64,000 nt of DNA from JBBQNY01 sp038255255 (GTDB lineage Bacteria; Pseudomonadota; Gammaproteobacteria; Xanthomonadales; Ahniellaceae): NCBI GenBank assembly GCA_038255255.1, contig JBBSLL010000002.1, positions 112,637 through 176,636 of the forward strand, written 5' to 3'. Shown here piece by piece: positions 47,533 through 56,681 of the stretch. The notes under the pieces were generated by a model that worked only from the letters and a program-made list of their open reading frames with translations, did no database searches and was not told the origin of the DNA. The position numbers were made by a program, and so were the translations under genes. How positions within the stretch are numbered: the first letter of the stretch is position 1; the number at the start of each line of letters is the position of its first letter.

Positions 47533-47856
47533 TCAGGTGAGTGCCCGGCTCGCAGGCTTTTGCTTCAACGTAGGCTTGGCTTCCGGGTCCCGCGGGGTCG
47601 AGGGCGTTTCCTCGGGTTCCGACGCTTCGTCGCGCCCGGATTTTTCGCGAGGCAGGCCGTGACTACGCGCCCCTGGCTGCTGGGCTGCGACGGCGCTGTG
47701 CGGTTGCTGCTCGTCGTAGCCCGGCGACGCACCGGGACGCGGATCGCGATTGCCCTGGGCGTCGCTGGCGACGCCGGGCCGTTCCGGGTTTGCAGGCGTC
47801 TTCATGCGATGCGCATCGTCGCCTGTACCCGCTGGAAGCTCACTGCGCTTCGACAT
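47533..47856 (-). CDS. disordered hypothetical protein
   Basis: A 107-aa low-complexity protein without hydrophobic core: Pro-, Asp-, Arg-, Gln- and Glu-rich (NPERPGVASDAQGNRDPRPG, PEETPSTPRDPEAKPTLKQK), no Cys, no signal. It overlaps the stop of the EF-hand gene by 17 nt and shares its strand, so coupled translation is likely. No family recognised; weak ribosome-binding site. It may be a spurious frame, but the close coupling favours a gene. Confidence 0.45.
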   Translation of the reverse strand: MSKRSELPAGTGDDAHRMKTPANPERPGVASDAQGNRDPRPGASPGYDEQQPHSAVAAQQPGARSHGLPREKSGRDEASEPEETPSTPRDPEAKPTLKQKPASRALT

Positions 47857-48100
47857 AATTGAAGAATTCGTTCTCTTCCAGCACGCCGTTGGCGTTGCCG
47901 TCCCAACGCGCGAACTCGGCGTACAGCTTGAGATCGGGGTTGATCTCGTCGAGCGTCAGTTTGCCGTCGCCGCTCTTGTCCATTTCGTCGAAATGAAGGG
48001 ACTTGCCCCGATACGTGTTGGGCATGTCGGGATTGCTGGCGCAGGCGCCGAGCGCAAGCACAGCCGCGAAGGGCAGCAGCATCTTGAAGTGAGGTTGCAT
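47840..48100 (-). CDS. EF-hand calcium-binding lipoprotein
   Basis: An 86-aa lipoprotein. Signal with lipobox LGAC (Cys20) after the hydrophobic LLPFAAVLALGA. Two EF-hand loops: DKSGDGKLTLDE at 41-52 and the less perfect DGNANGVLEENE at 67-78. Calmodulin-like lipoproteins of this type are envelope-anchored; the role is unknown. It overlaps the downstream 107-aa gene by 17 nt. Confidence 0.8.
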   Translation of the reverse strand: MQPHFKMLLPFAAVLALGACASNPDMPNTYRGKSLHFDEMDKSGDGKLTLDEINPDLKLYAEFARWDGNANGVLEENEFFNYVEAQ

Positions 48101-48203
48101 GGGGATTGTCTCCGGAGTTCCGGCCAGTTGCCGGTCACCCGGACTCTAGGTGCACGCCGCGAACGTGGCCTGAACGCCTATGGCGGCCGCAATTCCCTGC
48201 AGC

Positions 48204-49178
48204 TTACGGACGATTTTCAGCCGGCATGCTCCGCTGCACCAGTTCGAGCTCGACGCGCAGTTCGCGACGACAGATGTCCCCCTCGAGCAGCATCCAGTCG
48301 AGCCCTGGCGGCAGGACTTGGCGAAGATGCGCCGCGACTTCCGGCGCTTCGCCTGCGTCGCGCAAGTACACGCGCATCGCGCCTCCCGGGCCTGGCAACA
48401 GGGGCCGCCCCAGGCGCCGGGATGCAGTCGCCGCGACTGCATCGACATTGCGCAGCGCTTCGGTCAGTTGCATCACGGTCTCGGCATGCACGCTCGCATG
48501 TCCGACGACGCTCGCGGTACCGGACACGAGCAACAACGGATCGCGCAACCATGGCAACAGCATCGCCCGGGAGAAGCCTGGAGCGATCGGCCCGAACTCG
48601 CGCGGATATTCCCAGGCACTGGTCTGGCGCGGATTCTCGACGGCGACGCCGGCATGGCGGGAAGCGAGGAACGCGATCTGCAGGCGGGAAGGTGGTTCGG
48701 GAATGCCGATGGCCGTGGCCGCGGGAAAGCCGCCATCCGGCGCACGGTCGAGTACGCGGGCGCGGCCGACGCAGAAGCGCCGATAACGCTCGCCATCCGC
48801 CTCACCCTCGTTGATTGCGCCGAAGAAGTTCCAGAGACGCAGCAAGTGCCCGAACCCACGGGTGCTGCAGAGCTCCGTGATCCGCGCATAGGTCGAGGTG
48901 ACGGATGATTCGATCGACGGTCCCTCGTCGTGGTCGAGCACGCCGAAAAGCAGGTCGGAGGTCTGGGCGAGTGTCGCGTCACCGGCCGACTCGCGCACTG
49001 TGGGCTCGCCCTCGAACCAGGGCTCGTCGCGACGGGTGCCGTCGAGCCAGCGCAAAGGGATGGGCGCAGTCAGGCCTGGGGCGGGGGCGCTTCCTTTCGG
49101 CGGCGCGTCGCGACCCGCGATGAATGTCCACGCGCTGCGACCGGATGCGAGTCGCTGCCCGGATGGAAGGTCGATCAT
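48204..49178 (-). CDS. xanB2: XanB2-like chorismatase (3-/4-hydroxybenzoate-forming)
   Basis: Predicted to split chorismate into pyruvate and 3- or 4-hydroxybenzoate, precursors of the aryl-polyene pigment xanthomonadin and of ubiquinone in Xanthomonas. The 324-aa protein has the chorismatase core: GFGHLLRLWNFFGAINEGEADGER split by ERYRRFCVGRA, then PAATAIGI, VENPRQTSAWEYP and VSGTASVVGHASVH. It is not beside other pigment genes here; its neighbour is the divergent hemF, 112 bp away. ATG 49178 (MIDLPSGQ) is chosen by family length; the frame is open further upstream. Some chorismatases give dihydroxycyclohexadienoate instead, so the product is inferred. Confidence 0.85.
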   Translation of the reverse strand: MIDLPSGQRLASGRSAWTFIAGRDAPPKGSAPAPGLTAPIPLRWLDGTRRDEPWFEGEPTVRESAGDATLAQTSDLLFGVLDHDEGPSIESSVTSTYARITELCSTRGFGHLLRLWNFFGAINEGEADGERYRRFCVGRARVLDRAPDGGFPAATAIGIPEPPSRLQIAFLASRHAGVAVENPRQTSAWEYPREFGPIAPGFSRAMLLPWLRDPLLLVSGTASVVGHASVHAETVMQLTEALRNVDAVAATASRRLGRPLLPGPGGAMRVYLRDAGEAPEVAAHLRQVLPPGLDWMLLEGDICRRELRVELELVQRSMPAENRP

Positions 49179-49290
49179 CACCGCGCCGCTTACTCCATGG
49201 CAGGGCGCGCATTCTAGTGCCGCGCCGCGGCGTCGCGGCCCCGGCATGCTGCGTGCCATCATTCCGCTTCCAACGTGCCGCGCCCCGTCC

Positions 49291-50220
49291 ATGACCCCAC
49301 TGCCCGATTTCGAAGACGTCGCGCAGCGGCTGCAGGCCTTGCAGGACGACTTGTGCGAAGCCTTCGCAGCGGCCGATGAGGTCGCGGGATTCCGCGAGGA
49401 GACCTGGACCCGTCCGGAAGGCGGTGGGGGGCGCACGCGCATCCTGCGCGACGGCGCGGTTTTCGAACAGGCGGGCGTCGGCTTTTCGGATGTCGCGGGG
49501 GAGCAGATGCCAGCCGCTGCCACCGCACGCAGGCCGGAACTCGTGGGTGCGCGTTGGCGCGCCGTCGGCGTCTCGATGGTGCTGCATCCAGCCAATCCCT
49601 ATGTTCCCGCGGTGCACATGAACGTGCGCCACTTCCGCGCAACCCGCGACGATGCCACGGTTGCCTGGTGGTTCGGCGGTGGCTTCGACCTGACGCCGTG
49701 CTATCCGTTCGACGAAGACGTGCTGCTCTGGCACCGCACCGCGCGGGGGCTCTGTGCACCATTCGGCGGCGATGCGCGTTACGTGGCGCACAAGCGTGCC
49801 TGCGACGCCTATTTCCGCCTGCCGCACCGGGACGAGACGCGCGGCGTCGGCGGACTCTTCTTCGACGACCTCGTCGAGCCCGATTTCAACCAGGCCTTTG
49901 CCTATACGCAGGCGGTTGGCGCGGCACTGCTGCCCGCCTATCTGCCGATCGTCGAACGCCGGCGTGCCACGCCTTTCGGCCAACGCGAGCGCGAGTTCCA
50001 GTTGTATCGACGCGGCAGGTATGTCGAGTTCAACCTGGTGTGGGACCGCGGCACATTGTTCGGACTGCAATCGGGCGGCCGCACCGAGTCCATCCTCATG
50101 AGCCTGCCACCCCGCGTGCGCTGGGAATACGGTTATCGGCCTGAAGCGGGATCGCCTGAAGCGCGCCTCAACGAATACCTCAAACCCCGCGACTGGCTCG
50201 GGCTCGAAAAAGCATCCTGA
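49291..50220 (+). CDS. hemF: oxygen-dependent coproporphyrinogen III oxidase
   Basis: Converts coproporphyrinogen III to protoporphyrinogen IX in heme synthesis, using O2. 309 aa. Signature regions: EETWTRPEGGGGRTRIL, NPYVPAVHMNVR, WWFGGGFDLTP, HRDETRGVGGLFFDDL, RGRYVEFNLVWDRGT and PPRVRWEYGY. ATG 49291 fits the family length (E. coli 299 aa); the frame opens earlier at 48898. hemB lies 7 kb downstream, so two heme genes share this region but not an operon. Confidence 0.97.
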   Translation: MTPLPDFEDVAQRLQALQDDLCEAFAAADEVAGFREETWTRPEGGGGRTRILRDGAVFEQAGVGFSDVAGEQMPAAATARRPELVGARWRAVGVSMVLHPANPYVPAVHMNVRHFRATRDDATVAWWFGGGFDLTPCYPFDEDVLLWHRTARGLCAPFGGDARYVAHKRACDAYFRLPHRDETRGVGGLFFDDLVEPDFNQAFAYTQAVGAALLPAYLPIVERRRATPFGQREREFQLYRRGRYVEFNLVWDRGTLFGLQSGGRTESILMSLPPRVRWEYGYRPEAGSPEARLNEYLKPRDWLGLEKAS

Positions 50221-50255
50221 CGCCGCAGGCTGCGCTAGACGCGAGACCTCCAAGA

Positions 50256-52010
50256 TCAATGCGCGGTGTTCACGTCGCGAGGCAGTGCTGCGCGCCGCGC
50301 CAGCACCTCGCAGGCATGCCGGTAGCCGGTTTCCATCGCTCGCTCATGCGCGTGCCAGTCGAGCAGGTCGATATCGCGCAGCGGCGGCGCGATCAGCAGG
50401 TCGGCGCTGGCGCTGGCGCGCTGGCTCGCGGCCGTCGCGCCGACCGTGCCGGCGCGGAGCAGCAACTGCACGATGCCCGGCCGGGTGCGCTTGCGGAACA
50501 GGTCCGGCAACAACGCCCACCACGGCGGCAGTTCGGTTTCATCCGCCATGGCGGTGATCCCGTGCTCGGCGCCCACATCGACGGCGATGGTTTCGTCGAC
50601 GGGCCACTGGCGCATCACGCCAACCGGCAGGTTGTCGAGCACGGCGCCATCGACGAATACCTTGCCGCCCTCGATAACCGGCGGGAGCACGCCCGGTATC
50701 GCCACCGATGCCCGCAACGCGCGCCAGACCGAACCCTGCCGATGCACGTGCACGAGGTTGTCGGTGAGGTTGGCACTGATGCAGAAGAATGGCAGGGCAA
50801 GTTCCTCGATGCGCTGCTCGCCGAACACCTCGCGCAGCAGCGCCGACACGCGCCGCCCCGAGTTCACGGAGTAGAGCGGCAGCGTCCAGCCGGACAGCGG
50901 GCGCCGCGTGACGAATGCGTACTTCATGACGCGCAGGACTTCGTCGAGCGGCACATCGCGCGCCATCAGCGCCGCGACCACCGCGCCGATGCTGGTGCCG
51001 GCGACCACGTCCGGCAGCGCATCGAACTCGGCCAGCGCGCGGACTACGCCCACGTGTGCGAAGCCGCGTGCCCCGCCTCCCGCCAGTACCAGTCCCCGAC
51101 CATGCCCGGCCACCATGCGCGCGATGCGCGGCAGGTCGGACGGGGAGCGCAGCTGATGCGAGAGCATGCCGCCGAACCAGTGGCTCCAGGCGGCCGTGGC
51201 TCCGTTGCCCGCGCGCGCGTCGAGTAGCAGGTGTTCGATGCGCGGAACCGGACTTGAATCCAGCGTCTGTGGATCCCGTGTGTGTGGATCGGGCGCATGA
51301 TCGGCGCGCACGGCGTGCAGCCACACATCGGCCTGTCTCTTGCACAGGGTCCGCCAGGTGCGATGGCCCGGCTCGTCGACGTACAGCACGCGCCGATGCG
51401 TCTGCTCCAGCGCGTGCAGTTCGCCGGTCGTCATGCGCGCGCCTTCCGCGTAACGAACCACCGCCGTACTGCTGAGGCTCCCGAATGCAAGCGCGAGGCC
51501 CGTCGCGAGCGACCCGAGGTCCACGCCTTCGCTGCCCGCGAGCAGCGCGATCGTGCGCGGACCGGCGTGCAGCGCGTTGTCGCCTGCCAATCGGCTGTGG
51601 CGACGGAACGCGTGACGGGCGAGGGCCAGAGTCGCCGCCGGCTCGCGCTGCGCAAGCGCCTCGAACGCGGGCCGGTCCAGCATCAGCAGCTCGCTGTCGC
51701 GGCAGGCGTAGACGGTCGCGCTACGAACGGCGCCCGTGAACAAAGCCGCCTCGCCAACCGTTTCGCCGGGGCTCACGTGTCCGAGCACGAGTGGGCGGTC
51801 GACCCCCTGCCTGAAGGCGCAGAGGCTCCCGGCGACCAGCACATACAGCGCATCGCCGGGGTCTTCCTCGCGGAACAGGATGCGACCCGAGGGCAAGGCC
51901 AGGGGCCGCAGCTGCTGCAGCAGCCACGCGCGGCCCTCGTTGCTGAGCTCGGAGAAGCCGGGCAGCGAGGCTCCGTAGCCGGCGGCAAACGCTGACAACT
52001 CGGCATTCAT
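50256..52010 (-). CDS. cyclic-nucleotide-binding patatin-like phospholipase (NTE family)
   Basis: A 584-aa protein with an N-terminal cNMP-binding fold (about 25-140: LPSGRILFREEDPGDALYV, GETVGEAALF) and a C-terminal patatin domain (about 305-480). The patatin dyad is Ser340 in GTSIG and Asp454 in DGAVLDN, with the glycine-rich oxyanion loop GGGARGFAHVG. The middle (150-300) resembles the P-loop-less region of NTE proteins. No clear signal peptide, so likely membrane-associated lysophospholipase under ligand control. ATG 52010 is chosen over GTG/ATG 27 nt upstream. Divergent from xthA. Confidence 0.88.
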   Translation of the reverse strand: MNAELSAFAAGYGASLPGFSELSNEGRAWLLQQLRPLALPSGRILFREEDPGDALYVLVAGSLCAFRQGVDRPLVLGHVSPGETVGEAALFTGAVRSATVYACRDSELLMLDRPAFEALAQREPAATLALARHAFRRHSRLAGDNALHAGPRTIALLAGSEGVDLGSLATGLALAFGSLSSTAVVRYAEGARMTTGELHALEQTHRRVLYVDEPGHRTWRTLCKRQADVWLHAVRADHAPDPHTRDPQTLDSSPVPRIEHLLLDARAGNGATAAWSHWFGGMLSHQLRSPSDLPRIARMVAGHGRGLVLAGGGARGFAHVGVVRALAEFDALPDVVAGTSIGAVVAALMARDVPLDEVLRVMKYAFVTRRPLSGWTLPLYSVNSGRRVSALLREVFGEQRIEELALPFFCISANLTDNLVHVHRQGSVWRALRASVAIPGVLPPVIEGGKVFVDGAVLDNLPVGVMRQWPVDETIAVDVGAEHGITAMADETELPPWWALLPDLFRKRTRPGIVQLLLRAGTVGATAASQRASASADLLIAPPLRDIDLLDWHAHERAMETGYRHACEVLARRAALPRDVNTAH

Positions 52011-52061
52011 GGCGCAAGCATGCACCGCAAGCCGCATTTCGCCAAACGCGGATGCCGTGCC

Positions 52062-52093
52062 TTGACGGCGCGTTGCGCCCGGGCCCCTAGAAT
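52062..52093 (+). promoter_or_regulatory. xthA promoter, probably leaderless
   Basis: TAGAAT at 52088-52093 is 6 nt before the xthA ATG, which would put the transcription start at the A of the start codon. A TTGACG -35 candidate at 52062-52067 has a long 20-nt spacer. No ribosome-binding site precedes the ATG. Confidence 0.4.
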
Positions 52094-52099
52094 CGCGCC

Positions 52100-52876
52100 A
52101 TGCGCATCGCTTCGTGGAACGTCAATTCGCTCAACGTCCGACTGCCGCAACTGGTGCGCTGGCTTGAATCCGACGATGCGCGCGCGCCCGATGTCCTTGC
52201 GCTGCAGGAGCTCAAGCTCGAGGAAGCGCGGTTCCCCCGCGCCGAGCTCGAGGCGCTGGGTTACCACGCGCTGGTATCGGGCCAGAAGACCTATAACGGC
52301 GTGGCCCTGCTGGCGCGAACGCTGCCCACCGACGCCGTCGCCGACCTGCCTGGCTTCGCCGATCCGCAACGTCGCGTGCTGGCCGGCACCGTAGACGGGG
52401 TGCGCGTGGTCAACTTCTACGTGGTCAACGGGCAGTCCGTGGGAAGCGAGAAATTTGACTACAAGCTTGCCTGGCTCGAGGCTGCGCGGGTGTTTCTGTC
52501 CGAGCAACTCGCGCAGTACCCAAAGCTCGTGGTGCTGGGCGATTTCAACATTGCACCCGAGGACCGCGACGTGCACGATCCGGTTGCCTGGCACGAGCGC
52601 ATCCTCTGCTCGACGCCGGAACGCGAAGCCCTGGAGCGCCTGCGCGCGCTGGGCCTGCACGACTCGTTCCGGATGTTCGAGGAAGGTGCGGGCCATTTCA
52701 GCTGGTGGGACTACCGGCAGGCCGCGTTCCGGCGCAATCTTGGACTGCGCATCGACCTGGTCCTGGTCAGCGACGCATTGCGCACACACTGCACGGGCGC
52801 CGGCATCGATCCGGCGCCGCGCACCTGGGAGCGTCCTTCGGACCATGCACCCGTCTGGCTGGAGTTGGCCCTTTGA
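52100..52876 (+). CDS. xthA: exodeoxyribonuclease III
   Basis: AP endonuclease and 3'-5' exonuclease of base excision repair. 258 aa; the ExoIII metal-dependent fold is marked by ASWNVNSLN (Asn), LQELKLEE (Glu), YNGVALLAR, VVLGDFNIAPEDRDVHD (Asp/Asn) and SDHAPVW (Asp/His). The stop overlaps the TTG start of the next gene by 4 nt (TTGA). Confidence 0.97.
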   Translation: MRIASWNVNSLNVRLPQLVRWLESDDARAPDVLALQELKLEEARFPRAELEALGYHALVSGQKTYNGVALLARTLPTDAVADLPGFADPQRRVLAGTVDGVRVVNFYVVNGQSVGSEKFDYKLAWLEAARVFLSEQLAQYPKLVVLGDFNIAPEDRDVHDPVAWHERILCSTPEREALERLRALGLHDSFRMFEEGAGHFSWWDYRQAAFRRNLGLRIDLVLVSDALRTHCTGAGIDPAPRTWERPSDHAPVWLELAL

Positions 52877-53550
52877 TAGACGACCCGGAAATTCCGCTCG
52901 AGGAAGACGAACTCGACGCGCTGGGCGAACGCCTGGCGGAGCGCGCGGGCGACGACGGCCTGTTGCTCGATGGCGTCCACGGCCTTCTGACCGCCTTGAG
53001 TATCGGGCCAGGTGAAGTCACGGCCGAGCAATGGCTGGCAGCGGTCATCGATCGGGATCAGCCCTTCGAAAACGAGAGTGAGGCGCGACACACCATCACC
53101 ATGCTGCTGCGCTTTCACCAGGCCGTGCTGCGCGAGCTCGAGAGCCTGGAGTACGAACCCATCCTCGGCCACGTCGAGGAAGACGATGGTTCACCCCACG
53201 TGAGCGCAGCCGGGTGGTGCGAGGGATTTTCAGCGGGCGTCGATCTTGGGGGCGCGGCGTGGGAACACCGGATGCAGAGCGACCCGCAACTGCTCGAACT
53301 GCTCGGCCCGATCGTGCAGCTCGCCGCCGAAGAGGAGCTGTTCGATTTGGGCGACGGCGTAGCCGTGACGCCCCTGTCGGATACCGAGTACGAGAGTGCG
53401 CTGGACGGGATCGCCGCATCCGTGCTCGACGTCCAGCAGTACTGGCGCGAACATCCGGTCGAGCCGGAAGAGGGCGGTGAAGCGGGCGTTTCCGACAAGG
53501 ACAGCGAACGTGTCGTGCCGCGGCGTCGCGGCGGGCGCTGGGTGCACTGA
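52873..53550 (+). CDS. UPF0149 (YecA/YgfB-type) protein
   Basis: A 225-aa acidic, mainly helical protein of the UPF0149 family: DGVHGLLTALSIGPGEV (the family opening), GWCEGFSAGVDL, then Glu-rich segments. The usual C-terminal zinc-binding SEC-C domain of YecA is not visible here. It starts with TTG at 52873 overlapping xthA, with GGAG a few nt upstream; the 168 nt of open frame before it is inside xthA. The function is unknown. Confidence 0.75.
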   Translation: MIDDPEIPLEEDELDALGERLAERAGDDGLLLDGVHGLLTALSIGPGEVTAEQWLAAVIDRDQPFENESEARHTITMLLRFHQAVLRELESLEYEPILGHVEEDDGSPHVSAAGWCEGFSAGVDLGGAAWEHRMQSDPQLLELLGPIVQLAAEEELFDLGDGVAVTPLSDTEYESALDGIAASVLDVQQYWREHPVEPEEGGEAGVSDKDSERVVPRRRGGRWVH

Positions 53551-53571
53551 GCAACTACACGTCGAAGGAAG

Positions 53572-53640
53572 GCAGCGGAGCACAGCTCCGCTCTACAAGA
53601 GCAGAAGTGCCGTTGTAGAGCCGAGCTATGCTCGGCTGCA
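53572..53640. repeat. two inverted REP-like units
   Basis: An inverted unit at 53572-53596 (GCAGCGGAGCACAGCTCCGC, then TCTAC) and a direct one at 53615-53640 (GTAGAGCCGAGCTATGCTCG, then GCTGCA) belong to the same family as the cluster at 13089-13202. They face each other between the UPF0149 gene and the convergent aldehyde dehydrogenase. Confidence 0.7.
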
Positions 53641-53648
53641 CGACCCGT

Positions 53649-55127
53649 TCAACGCGTCGTGAGCCGCACCAGGAGGTCGGCGAACCGGCCATAAGGGGGC
53701 CGCGCAAGACTGGTGCTCGCGAACGCCGCAGCCTGCCGGAACACGGGTAGCCGCTTGGAGAAGGTCTCGAAGCTGTAGCGGCCGTGGTACTGGCCGAGAC
53801 CCGACGCGCCGATGCCGCCGAACGGCAATCCGCCCTGCGCGAACTGCACGATTGTGTCGTTGACTGCAACGCTGCCCACCGAAGTACGCGCCAGGAAATC
53901 GTCGACGCACTGCGCGTCACGATCGAAAACGTACAGCGCGAGCGGGCGAGGGCGCGCGTTGACGTAGTCGATCGCGGCGTCGCGGTGCGCGACGCGCACC
54001 AGCGGAAGCACCGGCCCGAATAGTTCCTGCTGCATCACCGCACTGTCGTCGGGTGCGTCGAGCACGAGGGTGAGCGGCAGCACGCGGCGCGCCTCGTCGC
54101 CCGGGCCGATCTCGATCAGTCGAGCCCCACGGGCCTTCGCCTCGTCGAGCCAGTCGCGCAGGCGGCAGTACTGCGCTTCGTTGACCATCGACGTGAGGTC
54201 GCCCGACTGCGCATCCGCGAAGTAGGTCTGCACCGCACGCCCGAGCGCTGCGACCAGCAGCTCGACGCGCTCGCCTTCGACCAGGAGATAGTCCGCAGCG
54301 ATGCAGGTCTGCCCGCCGTTGAAACACTTGCCCTGCGCAATGCGTCGCGCGGCTTCATCGATGTCGCTGTTTGCGGCGATGAAGGCGGGCGACTTGCCGC
54401 CGAGTTCGAGCGTGACCGGCGTCAGGTTGGGCGCCGCCGCAGCCATCACCTTGCGGCCGACGGCGGTCGAGCCGGTGAAGAACAGATGGTCGAACGGAAG
54501 GCTGGAAAACTCCTGCGCCAAGGTTGCGTCACCGAGCACGACGTCGGCGCGCTCCGGTGGAAACACGGCGGCGATGAGTTCCTTGAGCAGCGCCGAAGTG
54601 CGCGGCGTGTGCTCCGAGGGCTTGAGCAGGACGTGGTTGCCGGCGCCGATGGCGCCGACCAGCGGAATCAGCGAGAGATTGACGGGATAGTTCCACGGCG
54701 ACATGACGCCCACGACACCGAGCGGAATCTTGCGGACTTCGTTGCGGCCCGGCCAGTGCATGAGACTCGTCGGGATCCGGTCGGGGCGCATCCAGCCACG
54801 CAGTCCGTCACGCGTCTGGTCGATTTCCGACAGCACCGTCATGCCATCCGCCAGCAGCGTCTCATGCCTGCTGCGCTGGCCGAAATCCGCGTGCGTCGCG
54901 GCCGCGAATGCGTCGAGCCGCTCGCGCAGCGCCGAGCGCAATCGCGCGAGGTCGTCCATGCGCTGCGCGTAGTCCGGGACCTGCGCGCGCTGCGCCGCCT
55001 GCATGATCGCGAGTCGCTCGCGCAACGAGCCCCCGACGCCGGGTGCTTCCGCGGGCTCGCGCAGCGACGGATGGAGTGGCGTCACGGGCACCTCGACAGC
55101 AGCGCGGCAATCATCCGATGCTAGCAC
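53649..55127 (-). CDS. calB: aldehyde dehydrogenase, coniferyl-aldehyde type
   Basis: NAD(P)-dependent aldehyde oxidation, 492 aa. Catalytic Cys in FNGGQTCIAADY, general-base Glu in LELGGKSP, cofactor motif FFTGSTAVGR, and the entry motif MSPWNYPVNLSLIPL. The profile matches the CalB/coniferyl aldehyde dehydrogenase branch, which lacks the large oligomer extension. The start is uncertain: GTG 55127 gives the longest form, but GTG 55091 or 55085 is equally possible and a TAGCAT box overlaps the first. Substrate preference is inferred from the family. Confidence 0.85.
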   Translation of the reverse strand: MLASDDCRAAVEVPVTPLHPSLREPAEAPGVGGSLRERLAIMQAAQRAQVPDYAQRMDDLARLRSALRERLDAFAAATHADFGQRSRHETLLADGMTVLSEIDQTRDGLRGWMRPDRIPTSLMHWPGRNEVRKIPLGVVGVMSPWNYPVNLSLIPLVGAIGAGNHVLLKPSEHTPRTSALLKELIAAVFPPERADVVLGDATLAQEFSSLPFDHLFFTGSTAVGRKVMAAAAPNLTPVTLELGGKSPAFIAANSDIDEAARRIAQGKCFNGGQTCIAADYLLVEGERVELLVAALGRAVQTYFADAQSGDLTSMVNEAQYCRLRDWLDEAKARGARLIEIGPGDEARRVLPLTLVLDAPDDSAVMQQELFGPVLPLVRVAHRDAAIDYVNARPRPLALYVFDRDAQCVDDFLARTSVGSVAVNDTIVQFAQGGLPFGGIGASGLGQYHGRYSFETFSKRLPVFRQAAAFASTSLARPPYGRFADLLVRLTTR

Positions 55128-55201
55128 CCGCTTTAACGCGCATGCGGCGGATTCCCGCGCTGAGCTACGCTATCGGGCCCGAGGCCGCAGAGCCGTTCCG
55201 A

Positions 55202-55741
55202 ATGACGATCCGTAATTTTCGCGGCGTCGCGCCGACCTTTGGCGAGCGTTGCTACGTCGATCCCGCCGCGCTCGTCATCGGCGACGTGGTGATGGGCGAC
55301 GACGCATCGATCTGGCCAGGCGCCATCGCGCGCGGCGACGTGCATCGCATCCGCATCGGAGCGCGCACCAACATCCAGGACGGCAGCATCGTGCATGTCA
55401 CGCATGCGGGCCCGCACACGGGTGAAGGGTTCGCGTGTCTGATCGGCGACGACGTGACGATCGGCCACGCTGCCGTGATCCACGCCTGCACCATCGAGGA
55501 CGCGTGCCTCATCGGCATGCACGCCACGGTGCTGGACGGCGTGGTCGTGCGCAAGCACGGGTTCGTCGGCGCGGGGGCCGTGGTCGCACCCGGCAAGGAG
55601 GTCGGGCAGCGCGAGCTCTGGCTCGGCAATCCGGCCCGGCGCGTGCGGCTGTTGAGCGATGCGGAGGTCGAACAACTCTTCTACTCGGCGCGCAACTACG
55701 TGCGGCTGAAGGACCTGTACCTCGCCGACACCGTCGTGTAG
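55202..55741 (+). CDS. gamma carbonic anhydrase family protein (YrdA-like)
   Basis: A 179-aa left-handed beta-helix trimer protein. Hexapeptide repeats (VIGDVVMGDDASIWPGAIARGD), the IQDGSIVHVTH, IGHAAVIHACTI zinc His set (H, H, H), and a C-terminal helix (LFYSARNYVRLKDLYL). Members bind a metal and some act as carbonic anhydrases; the YrdA type is often inactive on CO2. ATG 55202 is the family start; the open frame reaches back to 55043. Confidence 0.9.
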   Translation: MTIRNFRGVAPTFGERCYVDPAALVIGDVVMGDDASIWPGAIARGDVHRIRIGARTNIQDGSIVHVTHAGPHTGEGFACLIGDDVTIGHAAVIHACTIEDACLIGMHATVLDGVVVRKHGFVGAGAVVAPGKEVGQRELWLGNPARRVRLLSDAEVEQLFYSARNYVRLKDLYLADTVV

Positions 55742-55798
55742 GGCGCAGCGGGTGTACTGCGGTCGCAGTGCACGTCCGCGGCAGATGGTTTGCGTGGG

Positions 55799-56650
55799 TC
55801 AATCGGTCGACAGCGGCCCCGCTTCCGACTTGCCGGACCTGAGCTCGAGGTACAGATCGCCGGTGTCGGGTCGCACGCCGTGCCAGATTGCAAAGCTTTC
55901 GGCGGCCTGTTCGACCAGCATGCCCAGGCCGTCGTGGATCTCGCTGCACCCGGCAGCACGGGCCCAGCCGAGGAATCGCGATGCCGCCGCGCCGTAGCTC
56001 AGACTCACGGCCAGCGTGCGTGCGCCCGAAATCGCAAACGGCAAATCGAGGGCGGAGCCGGAGTGGCCCGCTGATGTTGCGTCCACGATGAAATCGAACG
56101 CGCCGAGGTTCGCCAGATCCGCCCAGTAGCGCGCGTGCACGCGCGCAGGGTCGTCGTGCCGCTCCACCAGCTGCTCCGCGCGTTGCGGCGTGCGATTCAC
56201 GAGAGTGACCGACTCGATACCGGCGTCGAGCAGTGCAGGCAGCACGCCCGCTGCGGCGCCGCCCGCGCCGAGCACAAGCGTGCGCCGGCCCCGCAGGTCG
56301 AGGCGGAAGCGTCCGGTGAGGTCGTGCACCAGGCCGGCGCCATCGGTGTTGTCGCCGTGCCAGGCGCCGTTGCGCCACGTCAGCGTATTCACTACACCAG
56401 CGCGCTGCGACGCCGCGCCCCAGGTTGCAGCCTGCTCGAAGGCCAGTCCCTTGAGCGGCTGGGTGACGTTGGCGCCCGCGCCGCCGCTGTGCGCGAACGC
56501 TTCCAGACATTGCGCAAAGTCCGCGGGGCTCGTCTCGCGAGACGTATAGTCCAGTGCGATGCCGCTCTCCCGCGCGAACCAGGAATGGATGCGCGGCGAC
56601 AATGATTGCCCGACAGGCTGGCCAAACAGGGCAAAGTGCTTGCGGGTCAC
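55799..56650 (-). CDS. aroE: shikimate dehydrogenase
   Basis: NADPH-dependent reduction of dehydroshikimate in aromatic amino acid synthesis. 283 aa. The substrate site shows SLSPRIH at 17-23, Lys67 in NVTQPLKG and Asp103 in GDNTDG; the NADP loop is VLGAGGAAAGV and NRTPQRA. The usual NVTxPFK has Leu in place of Phe here, which is tolerated in the family. It lies 31 bp downstream of hemB on the same strand, an operon-like spacing. Confidence 0.96.
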   Translation of the reverse strand: MTRKHFALFGQPVGQSLSPRIHSWFARESGIALDYTSRETSPADFAQCLEAFAHSGGAGANVTQPLKGLAFEQAATWGAASQRAGVVNTLTWRNGAWHGDNTDGAGLVHDLTGRFRLDLRGRRTLVLGAGGAAAGVLPALLDAGIESVTLVNRTPQRAEQLVERHDDPARVHARYWADLANLGAFDFIVDATSAGHSGSALDLPFAISGARTLAVSLSYGAAASRFLGWARAAGCSEIHDGLGMLVEQAAESFAIWHGVRPDTGDLYLELRSGKSEAGPLSTD

Positions 56651-56681
56651 GATTCCCCCGGGTCAGGAACGATGCGATCGA

